Source: DATCZS01 sp036525795 (GTDB lineage: Bacteria > Actinomycetota > Acidimicrobiia > Spongiisociales > ZC4RG35). From it: a stretch of DNA of 44,460 bases. A program made the position numbers and the translations under genes. Within the stretch, counting starts at the first letter, position 1. Each line of letters begins with the position of its first letter. Location of the stretch: NCBI GenBank assembly GCA_036525795.1, contig DATCZS010000116.1, positions 1-44,460 of the forward strand, read 5' to 3'. Under the pieces are notes generated by a model. The model saw only the letters and a list, made by a program, of their open reading frames with translations, was not told the origin of the DNA and did no database searches. Positions 17,322 through 25,393 of the stretch are shown here, piece after piece.

Positions 17322-19009
17322 CTGACACCTCCCTTCCCGGTCAGGTCTCCTGATCGGAGCCAGTGGGCGAGATCCGTCAGATCGCTCTCGGAGAGGAGCG
17401 CCCCGAACGCCGGCATCTGGCCGTTGCCGAAGCCGTTCACGCCGTAGGGCTTGTTCGCTGTGGCCCCGGTGATCAGGAAGCCCTTCAGGTCCTCGTCTGA
17501 CAGGAACTGCACCGCCGGTCGTCCGTCCCAGAGCGCCGGGGCGAAGCCTCCCGAACCGGCCTCCTGGGAGAATGCCGCACCGGCCGACCAGCCAGACGTG
17601 TGGCAGCGCGCGCAGTAGGCGTTGAAGATTCCGACGACGCGGGCGGCTCGATCGGTGTTCCCATCGAACGTGGCGTCTGCGATCGCCCGGAAGTCGAACT
17701 CCCAGCGCCGTGCCTCTCGGGCGGCATTGAGGTTGTCGAGGGCCGCCTCGGCCGGCGGGAGGAGGGCGTCGAGGTTGTTCGCCTGGACCGTGAGGTTGGT
17801 GGCGATGGTCTGCAGGGAGGCCACCAGCCGCCGCGCAGTTTCGAGATCGGACTCGCCGCCAACCGACTCCGGGTTGGAAGGATCGAGCGTCGCCGCCTGG
17901 AAGCCGCCGGCGATGACCTCGCCGATTCCCTGGGACACGAAGCCGCCGATCTGCGCCTCGGCCGTGTCGGAGATGCCGTCGCCGTCCGAGTCGTCTCCGC
18001 CGGCGGCGATGGCGTTCTCGATCCCGGCGAGCACCGGGACAAGAATCGGCGCCCGCTCGGTGTCGATGAGCTGGCGTATCGCTGCCACCGTCTGTTCGAC
18101 CACACCGCTGTCGGGAACCACCGGGTCGAGCTTGACCTCTCGAAGGCCGGGAGGAAGGAACGCCACCCTCGCCTCGGCGGCGATGTCGGAGAGCACCTGT
18201 TCGGCAGCATCACTCAGGGTGTCCCCGTCCACGTCGATGCCCTGGCCCGCCCCGTCGAGCGTCGCCTGCGCCCGGTTGGCGATGTCAGCCGCGATCGGCG
18301 CCAGTGAAGGTGCCTGGCGCAGGTCGGCGATCACCTGACGCTGTGTGATGATCGCCGTCTCCACCTGATCGGGGGCGTTCTCGAGTTCGGTGAGCGCGTT
18401 GGCGATGCGCTGTTCGACCTCGTTGTTGGCCTCGGCCTGGGGCACCTGCTGGGTTTCGAGGTAGTTGATGATGTCCTCGATCTGTTGATCGTTCATAGGA
18501 CCGCCGCCTGCGACACCCCAGGCAGGCATCGGCGAGTTGCCGCGGCCGTAGACGAGCCAGTAGCGGATCTGCTCGCGGTCGTACCGGTAGAAGATGTCAT
18601 TGATCGAGGGGGCCGCCCAGCTCACGGAGGCACCGGTTCGCTTCTCGATGTAGCGGGCCACTCCGCCCGACCCGCCGGGACCGTGACAGCCGTAACAGGC
18701 GAACTCCTCGACGAGATGGTGCCCACGCTCCACGGACTCCTCGTCGAACTGCTCGACGAAGCCTTCCTGGCGATTGGTCTCGGTCAGGTAGTAGAGGGGC
18801 AGACCGATGGCCAGAAACGCAGACAGCAGCACCGCCGCCTGCTGGGCCCGTTCGAGCCGCCTGGTCTCGAGGGTGTCATCTGATTCGCCCGGCGCCAGGT
18901 TGGCCGGGATCTCTTCGGCCCCGCGGTTGCGAAGCGCCGAGACCCCGAGAAAGGCCAGCCATCCGATGGCGGCGACGATGACGAGCGTGATGACGAGGGT
19001 GGAGGTCAC
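17318..19009 (-). CDS. Membrane-anchored diheme cytochrome c with large central domain
   Basis: This 563-residue protein has two N-terminal hydrophobic helices (about 4-24 and 57-75) and two heme-c motifs, CYGCH (C105-H109) and CARCH (C466-H470). Methionine ligand candidates are in SPMPAWG and GQMPAFG. Between the two heme domains lies an unassigned stretch of about 270 residues with two loops resembling calcium-binding repeats, DVDGDTLSDAAE and DSDGDGISDTAE. The GTG start at 19009 has GGAGGAGG upstream and overlaps the Rieske stop (GTGA). By position it should take electrons from the Rieske protein, replacing cytochrome c1/QcrC. Confidence 0.85.
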   Translation of the reverse strand: MTSTLVITLVIVAAIGWLAFLGVSALRNRGAEEIPANLAPGESDDTLETRRLERAQQAAVLLSAFLAIGLPLYYLTETNRQEGFVEQFDEESVERGHHLVEEFACYGCHGPGGSGGVARYIEKRTGASVSWAAPSINDIFYRYDREQIRYWLVYGRGNSPMPAWGVAGGGPMNDQQIEDIINYLETQQVPQAEANNEVEQRIANALTELENAPDQVETAIITQRQVIADLRQAPSLAPIAADIANRAQATLDGAGQGIDVDGDTLSDAAEQVLSDIAAEARVAFLPPGLREVKLDPVVPDSGVVEQTVAAIRQLIDTERAPILVPVLAGIENAIAAGGDDSDGDGISDTAEAQIGGFVSQGIGEVIAGGFQAATLDPSNPESVGGESDLETARRLVASLQTIATNLTVQANNLDALLPPAEAALDNLNAAREARRWEFDFRAIADATFDGNTDRAARVVGIFNAYCARCHTSGWSAGAAFSQEAGSGGFAPALWDGRPAVQFLSDEDLKGFLITGATANKPYGVNGFGNGQMPAFGALLSESDLTDLAHWLRSGDLTGKGGVR

Positions 19010-19881
19010 GAGCCTCCTCCGATGCACGACGGGCCCTTCGGATACTCCACGGAGGGCTGGAGCGCCCGCGGGGTCTCGACGATGCTTCCCGTCTTGATTA
19101 CGAGCTCGCCCACAGAGGTGAGTTCGACCACGAATCGATCGAGGTTGCGGGGCGCCGGTCCGGCGTTGTACTCGCCGATCCCGTTGTATTTCGACCCGTG
19201 GCACGGGCATTCGAAGCCCTGGGAGGTCTGACACCACGGCACGCGGCATCCGAGATGCACGCAGCGCTGGTACAGGGCCATGACACCGGCCGCCTCGACG
19301 CCTTTGTCGACGAACTCCGACGACAGGGCGGCCGGGCCCGGCACGACGTAGGCGCGGGCCTCGGGGATGAACACGGGGGTGATCGAGCCGTCATCGTTGA
19401 TCGCCTGGAGGAGCAGGTCGGCGGCAGGGCCGACATTCACGTCTGCCCCGAATCCGCCGGAGAGCCTCGGCCACAGGAACGAGAGGCTGGCCAGGCCGAA
19501 CAGGCCGGAGAACGTGCCGAACGTGGCCCCGAGCGCCCGATTGAAGAACTGGCGTCTGGTGACTCCTGCCTCTTCCGGGGTGACCTCGACCAACCGGGTC
19601 TCGGTGGAGACGCTCACCGCCACCGGGGCGGGCTCGGCCGCGTCTTCCGGACCCATCGCCATGCCGGTCTCGACGGCCTCGGGTTGGGCCTCCTCAGCCT
19701 CCACCGCCGCCACCGGAGGGAGATCGAGCGCCGTCGAGCGGTCGGCGGCGAGTGTCTCCGCCGACACCGACCCCCGCCAATCACGCCCTGCCGACCGGCG
19801 CCAGGCGATGGCGAAGGCAGCGAGCGCTGCGGCCACGGCAACGGCGGCGACCGCCAGCAAGATCCAGTTCTCGGCACTCAT
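19006..19881 (-). CDS. qcrA: Rieske 2Fe-2S protein of a bc/b6f-type complex
   Basis: The Rieske protein takes electrons from quinol at the Qo site. The 291-residue product has the cluster motifs CVHLGC (C207, H209, C212) and CPCHG (C225, C227, H228), including the disulfide cysteines. It has an N-terminal membrane helix (about 6-27), an acidic and Ala/Glu-rich spacer, then a twin-arginine segment TRRQFFNRALG (R109-R110) leading into a second hydrophobic stretch. This is a multi-helix layout as in actinobacterial QcrA. ATG at 19881 overlaps the upstream cytochrome b half by 4 nt. The C-terminus ends in the cytochrome c gene's GTGA overlap. Confidence 0.93.
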   Translation of the reverse strand: MSAENWILLAVAAVAVAAALAAFAIAWRRSAGRDWRGSVSAETLAADRSTALDLPPVAAVEAEEAQPEAVETGMAMGPEDAAEPAPVAVSVSTETRLVEVTPEEAGVTRRQFFNRALGATFGTFSGLFGLASLSFLWPRLSGGFGADVNVGPAADLLLQAINDDGSITPVFIPEARAYVVPGPAALSSEFVDKGVEAAGVMALYQRCVHLGCRVPWCQTSQGFECPCHGSKYNGIGEYNAGPAPRNLDRFVVELTSVGELVIKTGSIVETPRALQPSVEYPKGPSCIGGGS

Positions 19882-21077
19882 TCGAAATGCACCCAGTCCT
19901 TGAGGTCGTCGAAGAAGATCCCGTCACGCCACGGATAGGCGAAGTTGAAGCCCTTGCCCCGGAACAGCACTCCGAGGACGGTGAGCGTGGCCGACCCGGT
20001 CAGGAAGATCGTGTAGAGCATGATGGCGAACTTCCGGTCGGACGGCTTGGTCGACGGATTGCGATCGATGTAGGGGACCATCATGAACCCGATGAGTCCG
20101 ATGATGGTGGGGACCGTCACACCGGCGATCTGAGGGTCGAAGTAGCTGAGCAGCTCCTGCAGTCCCAGGAAGTACCACGGTGCCTTCGACGGATTGGGGG
20201 TGGCGTTGAAGTTGGCCGGCTCCAAGAGCGGTGCCTGGAGGATGACCGAGAGGATCAACAAGAACGCGGTCATCGCCAGCAAGGCCACGAACTCGGCCAG
20301 CATCAGGTGGGGCCACGTGTTGACCTTGTCGATGGGCTCGGCCTTGACGTTCTGAATCGCCCGGGCCTTGACGACTGTCAGAAGCCGCTGAGTGCGCACC
20401 CCTTCCGGGACGTTGGCGGGAGGTGCGACGGGGCGGGCGCTGACCACCGCCGCCTTTCGACCGTTGCCGCCGCCATTGGCAGGTGGAGCGGTCGGCGGCG
20501 TCTCGGCGGGAGGAGCCTCTGCGGTCGCCACCGCCGCAGCAGCCGGCTCGGGCTCGGCCGCGGGGGGCGCAGGCTCCGGCCGATCGCTGATCGCCGATCC
20601 TTGATCGCTCTCCGCCGCCGCAGGCGCCGGAGCCGGCGGCGCATCGCCCGCCATCTCGGCGAGGACGTTGGCCAGCGGCAGCCCGAGCGAGCGCGCCTTG
20701 GCCTCGGCAGATCGCTTCACCAGGTTGGCGGGAAGTCCGCTGGCGGCGGCGGCTCTCGCCACGAGGACATCGACGTCGCCACCTGCCGCAGGCGGCGCAG
20801 CAGGCGCCGGGGGAGGTGTCGGGGCCGGAGGAGGTGTCGGGGCAGGCGCCGGAGCCGCAGCAGGTTCTTCGGTGGGTTCGGCTCCCGCCGGCTCACTGGC
20901 CGCCGGCTCACTGGCCGCCGGCTGATCGCCGCCGGATGATGGTGATTCGGCCGGTTCCGGCGCGGCGGGCGGCCTCTCGCCCTTCATCTCGGCGAGCACC
21001 TGCTCGACGGGAAGACCGAGGGCCTTCGCCTTCGCCTCTGCCGATCGGCGGAGGAGATCTTCTGGGATGTCGACCAT
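19878..21077 (-). CDS. Cytochrome b C-terminal half (subunit IV-like) with N-terminal duplicated RSAEA module
   Basis: The last about 150 residues (250-399) form a subunit-IV-type cytochrome b domain with three membrane helices (about 258-280, 320-337 and 350-372). The Qo-loop region reads PSKAPWYFLGLQELL, so the usual PEWY is APWY. The first about 230 residues are unusual. Two copies of a short helical module (residues 4-33, and 104-144 including flanking helix) share RSAEAKA, GLP and VLAEM, joined by Pro/Ala-rich linkers. The same module heads the two cytochromes c at 24628 and 25394. ATG at 21077 has a GAGGAGA Shine-Dalgarno. Residues about 157-166 of the linker are encoded by a dispersed GATC repeat. 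Confidence 0.88.
   Translation of the reverse strand: MVDIPEDLLRRSAEAKAKALGLPVEQVLAEMKGERPPAAPEPAESPSSGGDQPAASEPAASEPAGAEPTEEPAAAPAPAPTPPPAPTPPPAPAAPPAAGGDVDVLVARAAAASGLPANLVKRSAEAKARSLGLPLANVLAEMAGDAPPAPAPAAAESDQGSAISDRPEPAPPAAEPEPAAAAVATAEAPPAETPPTAPPANGGGNGRKAAVVSARPVAPPANVPEGVRTQRLLTVVKARAIQNVKAEPIDKVNTWPHLMLAEFVALLAMTAFLLILSVILQAPLLEPANFNATPNPSKAPWYFLGLQELLSYFDPQIAGVTVPTIIGLIGFMMVPYIDRNPSTKPSDRKFAIMLYTIFLTGSATLTVLGVLFRGKGFNFAYPWRDGIFFDDLKDWVHFE
20579..20610. repeat. Dispersed GATC-rich repeat, copy 5, inside coding sequence
   Basis: On the minus strand it reads GAGCGATCAAGGATC then GGCGATCAGCGATCGGC. It lies in frame in the Pro/Ala linker of the subunit-IV-like gene, giving the SDQGSAISDRP segment, whose composition differs from the surrounding linker. 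Confidence 0.65.
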
Positions 21078-21091
21078 GGGTTCTCCTCGAC

Positions 21092-21880
21092 TCAGAGCGG
21101 TCCTGAGATTCCGCCGTCCTTGCGCACCCGCCAGAAGTGGACCGCCATGAAGATCACGATGATGAACGGCAGGAACAGCACGTGCAGCACGTACCACCGC
21201 AGCAGTGTTCCTGCGGTCACCTCCACTCCGGCGAGGAGCGCAAACTTGACCTGGGCACCGAACACCGGAACGAAGCCGGCCATGTTGGTGCCGACCGTGA
21301 CCGCCCACAGGGCCAGCTGGTCCCACGGCAGCAGGTAGCCCGTGAACGAGAGCAGCAGCGTGAGCAGGAGGAGCACGACGCCGACCACCCAGTTGAACTC
21401 GCGCGGCGGCTTGTACGCCCCGTGGTAGAAGACCCGGCTCATATGCAGGAACACCGTCAGCACCATCAGGTGGGCGCCCCACCGGTGCATGTTCCGCACC
21501 AGCGATCCGAAGGCCACGTTCGTCGACAGCGCGGCGACGTCGGCGTACGCCCGGTCGGCGGTGGGGGCGTAATAGAACATCAGGAAGATGCCGGTGATCG
21601 TCAACAGGATGAACAGGAAGAAGCTGAGCCCGCCGAGGCACAGCGTGTAGGAGAGCTTCACACCGTGCCGCTTCACCTTCACCGGGTGAAGGTGATAGAG
21701 CACGTTGTTCATGATCACGTACGAGCGGTTGCGCGGGCTGTCCGAGTACCCCTTCTTGAACGGCGATCCGGGGCGCAACACCGACTCGACGAACTGCGAG
21801 CCGCGCAGCCGTCCCCCCGCCTCGGCGGTCTTCTCTCGGACTCGATCCAAGAGCCCCGACTTCCCGTTGGCTTCAGCCAC
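21092..21880 (-). CDS. qcrB: Cytochrome b, N-terminal half (b6/PetB-type)
   Basis: This is the di-heme b membrane subunit of the quinol-oxidising complex. The 262-residue product is b6-like: after a roughly 75-residue soluble N-terminus come four membrane helices. The heme-b histidines are in RWGAHLMVLTVFLHMSRV and WYVLHVLFLPFIIVIFMAVH. Glycine and arginine landmarks are present (GYLLPWDQ, KPPREFNW). Splitting cytochrome b into b6-like and subunit-IV-like genes is typical of b6f and Firmicutes complexes, whereas most actinobacteria have one fused QcrB. The GTG start at 21880 has AGGAGG upstream, 8 nt after the ferredoxin stop. ORF extension further upstream is a shadow. Confidence 0.92.
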   Translation of the reverse strand: MAEANGKSGLLDRVREKTAEAGGRLRGSQFVESVLRPGSPFKKGYSDSPRNRSYVIMNNVLYHLHPVKVKRHGVKLSYTLCLGGLSFFLFILLTITGIFLMFYYAPTADRAYADVAALSTNVAFGSLVRNMHRWGAHLMVLTVFLHMSRVFYHGAYKPPREFNWVVGVVLLLLTLLLSFTGYLLPWDQLALWAVTVGTNMAGFVPVFGAQVKFALLAGVEVTAGTLLRWYVLHVLFLPFIIVIFMAVHFWRVRKDGGISGPL

Positions 21881-21888
21881 TCGTCCTC

Positions 21889-22338
21889 CTACCAGCGCAT
21901 TCCATAGGCGTACCCGTTCTTGAAGTCTCGCTGCCCTGTGTCGACCTCCCACGGGCGGGCGTTCAAACCGAGTTCCTCGGTCTGGGCAGCCAGCGAACCT
22001 TCGAACTTCCCGAGCGATATCACCCCGGTCGGGCAACGGTCGATGCACAGCGCGCACCGCGTGCATTCGTTCTCGTCCACCACGAAGAACCCGAAATTGG
22101 TGGGATCGCCCTTCGGATCGTCGACGTTCACCGCGTCGGTGATGGCGTCGACGGAGAGGTAGTGAATGCACTTCCACGGACAGATGTCGACGCACCCCTC
22201 GCAGAGGATGCACTCGGACTGGTCGATGTGGAGAAACTGCTTGGGACGGAGCTTGTCCGTGAAGTAGTCACCTTCGACAAGGGCGAGCTGGTAGTCGTCC
22301 CGGAACGGAGGCGTCTCGTCGACGATCCCCCGCGGCAT
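21889..22338 (-). CDS. 2[4Fe-4S] ferredoxin-type protein in the bc operon
   Basis: The 149-residue soluble protein has two classic cluster motifs, CILCEGCVDICPWKC and CTRCALCIDRCPTG, spaced by about 35 residues that include a DDPKGDPTNFGF insert. It resembles NuoI-type ferredoxins without membrane anchors. Its ATG overlaps the stop of the first operon gene by 1 nt and it precedes cytochrome b by 8 nt, so it is co-expressed with the quinol-oxidising complex. I infer a tightly associated electron-entry or exit subunit; direction cannot be told from sequence. It carries no export signal, so it should sit on the cytoplasmic side. Confidence 0.88.
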   Translation of the reverse strand: MPRGIVDETPPFRDDYQLALVEGDYFTDKLRPKQFLHIDQSECILCEGCVDICPWKCIHYLSVDAITDAVNVDDPKGDPTNFGFFVVDENECTRCALCIDRCPTGVISLGKFEGSLAAQTEELGLNARPWEVDTGQRDFKNGYAYGMRW

Positions 22339-22979
22339 CAGTCTTCATCCTTTCGCACGAGGGGGCGGCCGTAGGGAGAGGTGGCGACCGGCGGCTCCGG
22401 GGCGGCAGGACGACCCTTGCGGATGTCTTGAAGCTTGTAGGCGACGAAGGCGGCCCCGAACAGGACGGTCATGTTGTAGCCACCCGAGATGATGTCCTTC
22501 AAGGCGGAATACGAGATGGCGACGTCATTCCCGAGCACCAACCACTCGGGCACCGTGAAGAAGACCTTCGTGGGGCTCCAGTCGAGATCGGTCTGAGCGA
22601 GGTTGAGCCACTCGGAGGGCACGATCCCGTAGATGATGACGAACTCCATCCAGGTCAGGAACGCGGCGAACGCGGCCCGGGCCCAGGTCATCTTCTGGTT
22701 GAGCACCCACAGGAGCGCAGCACCCACGATCATCACCTGGGATGCGCCGAACGCCAGCACATACCCCACTGCCTTGGGCAGCCATCCGCGCGGGATCGCA
22801 TCGAAGATGGCGGGCTCGACGACGACGGGCACGAACTGGCCGTCGATGAACTCCTCTTTGGGGAGGCCGGCGAAGTGGACGAGGATGACGGCGAGTCCCA
22901 TCAGCGCCACGCCGATCACCAGCATGGCCGCTCCTGCGCGGGTGCGCTGTGAGTCGCTCAGTTCGCCAAGTCGGTACAT
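22338..22979 (-). CDS. Integral membrane protein, first gene of the bc-type operon
   Basis: The 213-residue protein has about four membrane helices (near 16-38, 66-89, 94-115 and 169-186) and a Lys/Arg-rich, Pro-containing C-terminal tail. I do not recognise a named family, and no heme or Fe-S motif is visible. The ATG at 22979 has GAGG about 7 nt upstream and is preferred over the GTG at 23012. The 1-nt overlap with the ferredoxin gene suggests that it may anchor that ferredoxin to the membrane, which is inference. Confidence 0.75.
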   Translation of the reverse strand: MYRLGELSDSQRTRAGAAMLVIGVALMGLAVILVHFAGLPKEEFIDGQFVPVVVEPAIFDAIPRGWLPKAVGYVLAFGASQVMIVGAALLWVLNQKMTWARAAFAAFLTWMEFVIIYGIVPSEWLNLAQTDLDWSPTKVFFTVPEWLVLGNDVAISYSALKDIISGGYNMTVLFGAAFVAYKLQDIRKGRPAAPEPPVATSPYGRPLVRKDED

Positions 22980-23203
22980 CTGGTGCCTCGAACCTCGCCG
23001 TCCGGTGTTCACCCTGGGTGCGGGCTGGATTTGTAGCAGATCGTTCCGGCCAACCCTACTCCAGGACCAAAGGCCCTAGCGAACATCAATAGAGTGGGAC
23101 CCCCGAATACCGGCGGATGGATCTCGGTGGCGCCTCCGGAGTCGAGTGGCCCTTCACCGGTGGCTATCCTGCCGGCTGATTCCGACCTGATTCGAGGAGT
23201 GTC
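22980..23203. promoter_or_regulatory. Divergent promoter region between the bc-type operon and the cbb3-like genes
   Basis: This 224-bp gap must carry promoters for both sides, so the two gene sets are likely controlled together. A weak rightward candidate is TTGTAG near 23031 with CCTACT about 18 nt later. No Rex-type palindrome was seen. Confidence 0.4.
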
Positions 23204-24631
23204 GTGGCTGCCGCGATGAGGACAGCACCAGACAACACAGCACCCGCGGCGAGCCGGCCCCCCGACACGACGGCGACCTCCCACCTGCTCGTCTCGACGC
23301 TCTTCCTCGGCCTCGGCGGCCTGCTCACGGTGCTGGCGATGGCGGGAATCCCGTTCTCCACACTCTCGACCGGGCTCCTCTCGCAAGGCCGCCTGAGGGC
23401 GGCGGCGATGCTGGTCGTCATGGTCGGCTGGCTGGTCATCGCACTGACGGGGGCCGTGTACTACGTGCTCCCCCGGCTGACCGGCGCTCGCCTGTGGCGG
23501 CCCGGGGTGGCCATGATCGGAATGTGGGCCACCGCCGCGTTGACCATTGGCGGCGTGGTGGCGGTGATGCTCGGACTCGGCGACGGAGTCGAGCCGTTCA
23601 TGCTCCCGTGGTGGCTGGACGCGCCGTTGCTGGCCACCCTGACCGTCCCGGCCGCGGTCACGATCCAGACCGTCCGCCGGCGAGCCGAGGAAGGCGTCTA
23701 CGTGAGCCTGTGGTTCGTCATGGCGGGGGTCGTGTGGCTCCCGATGCTCTACGCCGTGAATGCCGTCCCCGGGCTGGCGAGCGTGGGACGGGCCCTCCAG
23801 GAAACCGTCTTCGTGGCCGGCTTCACCACCATGTGGGTGACCGCGGTGGGTGTGGGCGTCGCCTACTACGTGGTCGTCAAGGCGACGGGTAACCCGCTCT
23901 CGAACCGCCAGCTCGCCAAGGTCGGATTCTGGTCGCTGGCCGTTGCGTCGATCTTTGCGGGGCCCGTGCAGCTCGCCTTCGGCGCAACGCCGGACTGGCT
24001 CGACACGGTCTCGGCAGTGCTTGGCCTGGCGCTTCCGGTGGCGGCGCTGGCCAACGCCTACGCCATCGCCACCACTGCAGACCGCGCATGGGAGGAAATC
24101 GGCCGGCTGCCTGCGGTCGCCGCCACCATGGGCGGACTGGGGTTCGCCCTCCTCACCGGATCGGCGACCGCCGTCGCCTCGTTCCGCTCGGCGGCCGCCG
24201 TCGTCGGCTTCACGTCCTTCTGGGACGGGGTCACCTTCGCCGGGCTGTTCGGGGTCGGAGGGCTGCTCGTCGCCGGGTGGGCGTACCAGTCGTTGCCGGC
24301 GATGACCGGGCGGGAACTCGTCTCGACCCGCCAGACGACGCGACACATCCGCTGGACCGTGTACGGCGTGGGATCGACGTCCCTCCTCTTGATGATCGCC
24401 GGCGTCCTCCGCGGCTACGCCTGGAACGGAGGGTCCTTCACCGGATCGACCGCAGCGGGAGACGGATGGGCAGCGCTTTCCGGACCGGCCGATGTGATGG
24501 TGAGCCTCGCCGTGCTCGGCGCCCTCGTGGTCTTCGCCGGCCAGCTCGCCTTCGTGCTCAACGTGTTCCGGACGATCACCTCGGGACGGGTCACCGCCCA
24601 GGAGGTCCTGGTCGAGAGGAGCGGCTCATGA
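23204..24631 (+). CDS. CcoN-like heme-copper oxidase subunit I homolog lacking all metal ligands
   Basis: The 475-residue protein has about twelve hydrophobic helices and aligns from memory to cbb3 subunit I (CcoN). Its QGRLRAAAML matches the GRLRPLHTN region, VGFWSLAVASIFAGPVQL matches the W-AGPHHL region, and FTSFWDGVTFAGLFG matches the GHAHLGLFG region. At each ligand position histidine is replaced: A68 for the low-spin heme, V255-Q256 for the CuB pair, V343 and F345 for the two heme ligands. The whole protein has only two histidines (27 and 381). It therefore should not bind hemes b/b3 or CuB in the usual way. The start is GTG at 23204, and the ATG of the next gene overlaps its stop (ATGA). 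Confidence 0.8.
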   Translation: MAAAMRTAPDNTAPAASRPPDTTATSHLLVSTLFLGLGGLLTVLAMAGIPFSTLSTGLLSQGRLRAAAMLVVMVGWLVIALTGAVYYVLPRLTGARLWRPGVAMIGMWATAALTIGGVVAVMLGLGDGVEPFMLPWWLDAPLLATLTVPAAVTIQTVRRRAEEGVYVSLWFVMAGVVWLPMLYAVNAVPGLASVGRALQETVFVAGFTTMWVTAVGVGVAYYVVVKATGNPLSNRQLAKVGFWSLAVASIFAGPVQLAFGATPDWLDTVSAVLGLALPVAALANAYAIATTADRAWEEIGRLPAVAATMGGLGFALLTGSATAVASFRSAAAVVGFTSFWDGVTFAGLFGVGGLLVAGWAYQSLPAMTGRELVSTRQTTRHIRWTVYGVGSTSLLLMIAGVLRGYAWNGGSFTGSTAAGDGWAALSGPADVMVSLAVLGALVVFAGQLAFVLNVFRTITSGRVTAQEVLVERSGS

Positions 24632-24896
24632 GCGAATTCCTCTCGGCGGCCGCCCAGGCGTTGAACGCCCCGGAAGTGCTCGTGCAGCGCTCCGCCGAGG
24701 CTCGCTCCAAAGCGACCGGCACCCCCGTCGAAGCCATCCTCGAGGCCTGGGCCGGCGGCGCGGCCGTCGCCACCCCCGCCCCACAGGCCGCCGCGCCCGA
24801 AACGCAACCGGCTCCCACGGCTGCCGCGCCCGAACCGCAACCGGAACCCCAAGCCGAACCGGCACCCGCCGCCCCCCAGCCGGTCACTCCCGCCGC
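24628..24896 (+). repeat. Duplicated 5' gene module, copy A
   Basis: This 269-bp stretch is nearly identical to 25394-25662, with five differences by eye, one of which changes an amino acid (T59 versus P). Identity starts exactly at the ATG and ends at the Pro-rich linker. It covers the RSAEA module. Confidence 0.9.
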
Positions 24897-25377
24897 CGCG
24901 CAGACCGTCACGGTGAGCACCGCCCCCGCCGAACCCCCCGTGCTCGTCGGGCGCAACGAGAGCCCCATGCGAACGCTCGTGGCCGCGGCAGGGTTGGCGG
25001 CGCTGACCCTGCTGATCGGCTTCGTTGCACCCGCCCTCCCCACAGAGGGCAACGGGGTCTACACCTCGGCGACCCCGCTCTCCGAGAGCGGCATCGAAGG
25101 GCGCGACATCTACCTTCGCGAGGGCTGCGCATCGTGTCACACCCAGCAGGTGCGCCCCATCGTCGCCGACGCCGGCCTGGGAGGCGTGACCGTGTCCGAC
25201 TCGAACCAGGTGCTGGGCTCCCGGCGCTACGGTCCCGATCTGGCCCACGTCGGCGCACGGGTCGAGGACGCCGCGGACCTCGACCGGGTGCTGGGCGGCG
25301 CAGGCCATCCGTCGTACGCCAGTCTGGGGAACGACGACCTCGCCGCACTGGCGGCCTACCTCACCGAATCGAAGTGA
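24628..25377 (+). CDS. CcoO-like monoheme cytochrome c with RSAEA module
   Basis: The 249-residue protein has, in order, the RSAEA helical module (residues 1-44; RSAEA at 21-25), a Pro/Ala/Glu linker (45-105), one membrane helix (about 115-132) and a periplasmic heme-c domain. That domain has CASCH (C167-H171) followed by QQVRP and GSRRYGPDLAHVG (197-209), as in cbb3 subunit II (CcoO). Where CcoO has the distal ligand methionine in MPxY, this protein has HPSY (H227). No methionine follows the CxxCH, so a bis-His heme or an open site is likely. ATG at 24628 overlaps the CcoN-like stop. Confidence 0.85.
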   Translation: MSEFLSAAAQALNAPEVLVQRSAEARSKATGTPVEAILEAWAGGAAVATPAPQAAAPETQPAPTAAAPEPQPEPQAEPAPAAPQPVTPAAAQTVTVSTAPAEPPVLVGRNESPMRTLVAAAGLAALTLLIGFVAPALPTEGNGVYTSATPLSESGIEGRDIYLREGCASCHTQQVRPIVADAGLGGVTVSDSNQVLGSRRYGPDLAHVGARVEDAADLDRVLGGAGHPSYASLGNDDLAALAAYLTESK

Positions 25378-25393
25378 TCGACGGAGACCTGAC

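Noticed and set aside
21881..22213. Upstream extension of the cytochrome b frame into the ferredoxin gene
   Set aside because: It is an out-of-frame shadow of the ferredoxin; GTG at 21880 with AGGAGG is the better start.
22980..23203. Rex operator in the divergent promoter region
   Set aside because: No TTGTGAA/TTCACAA-type palindrome could be found by eye, so control by the adjacent Rex remains possible but unsupported.
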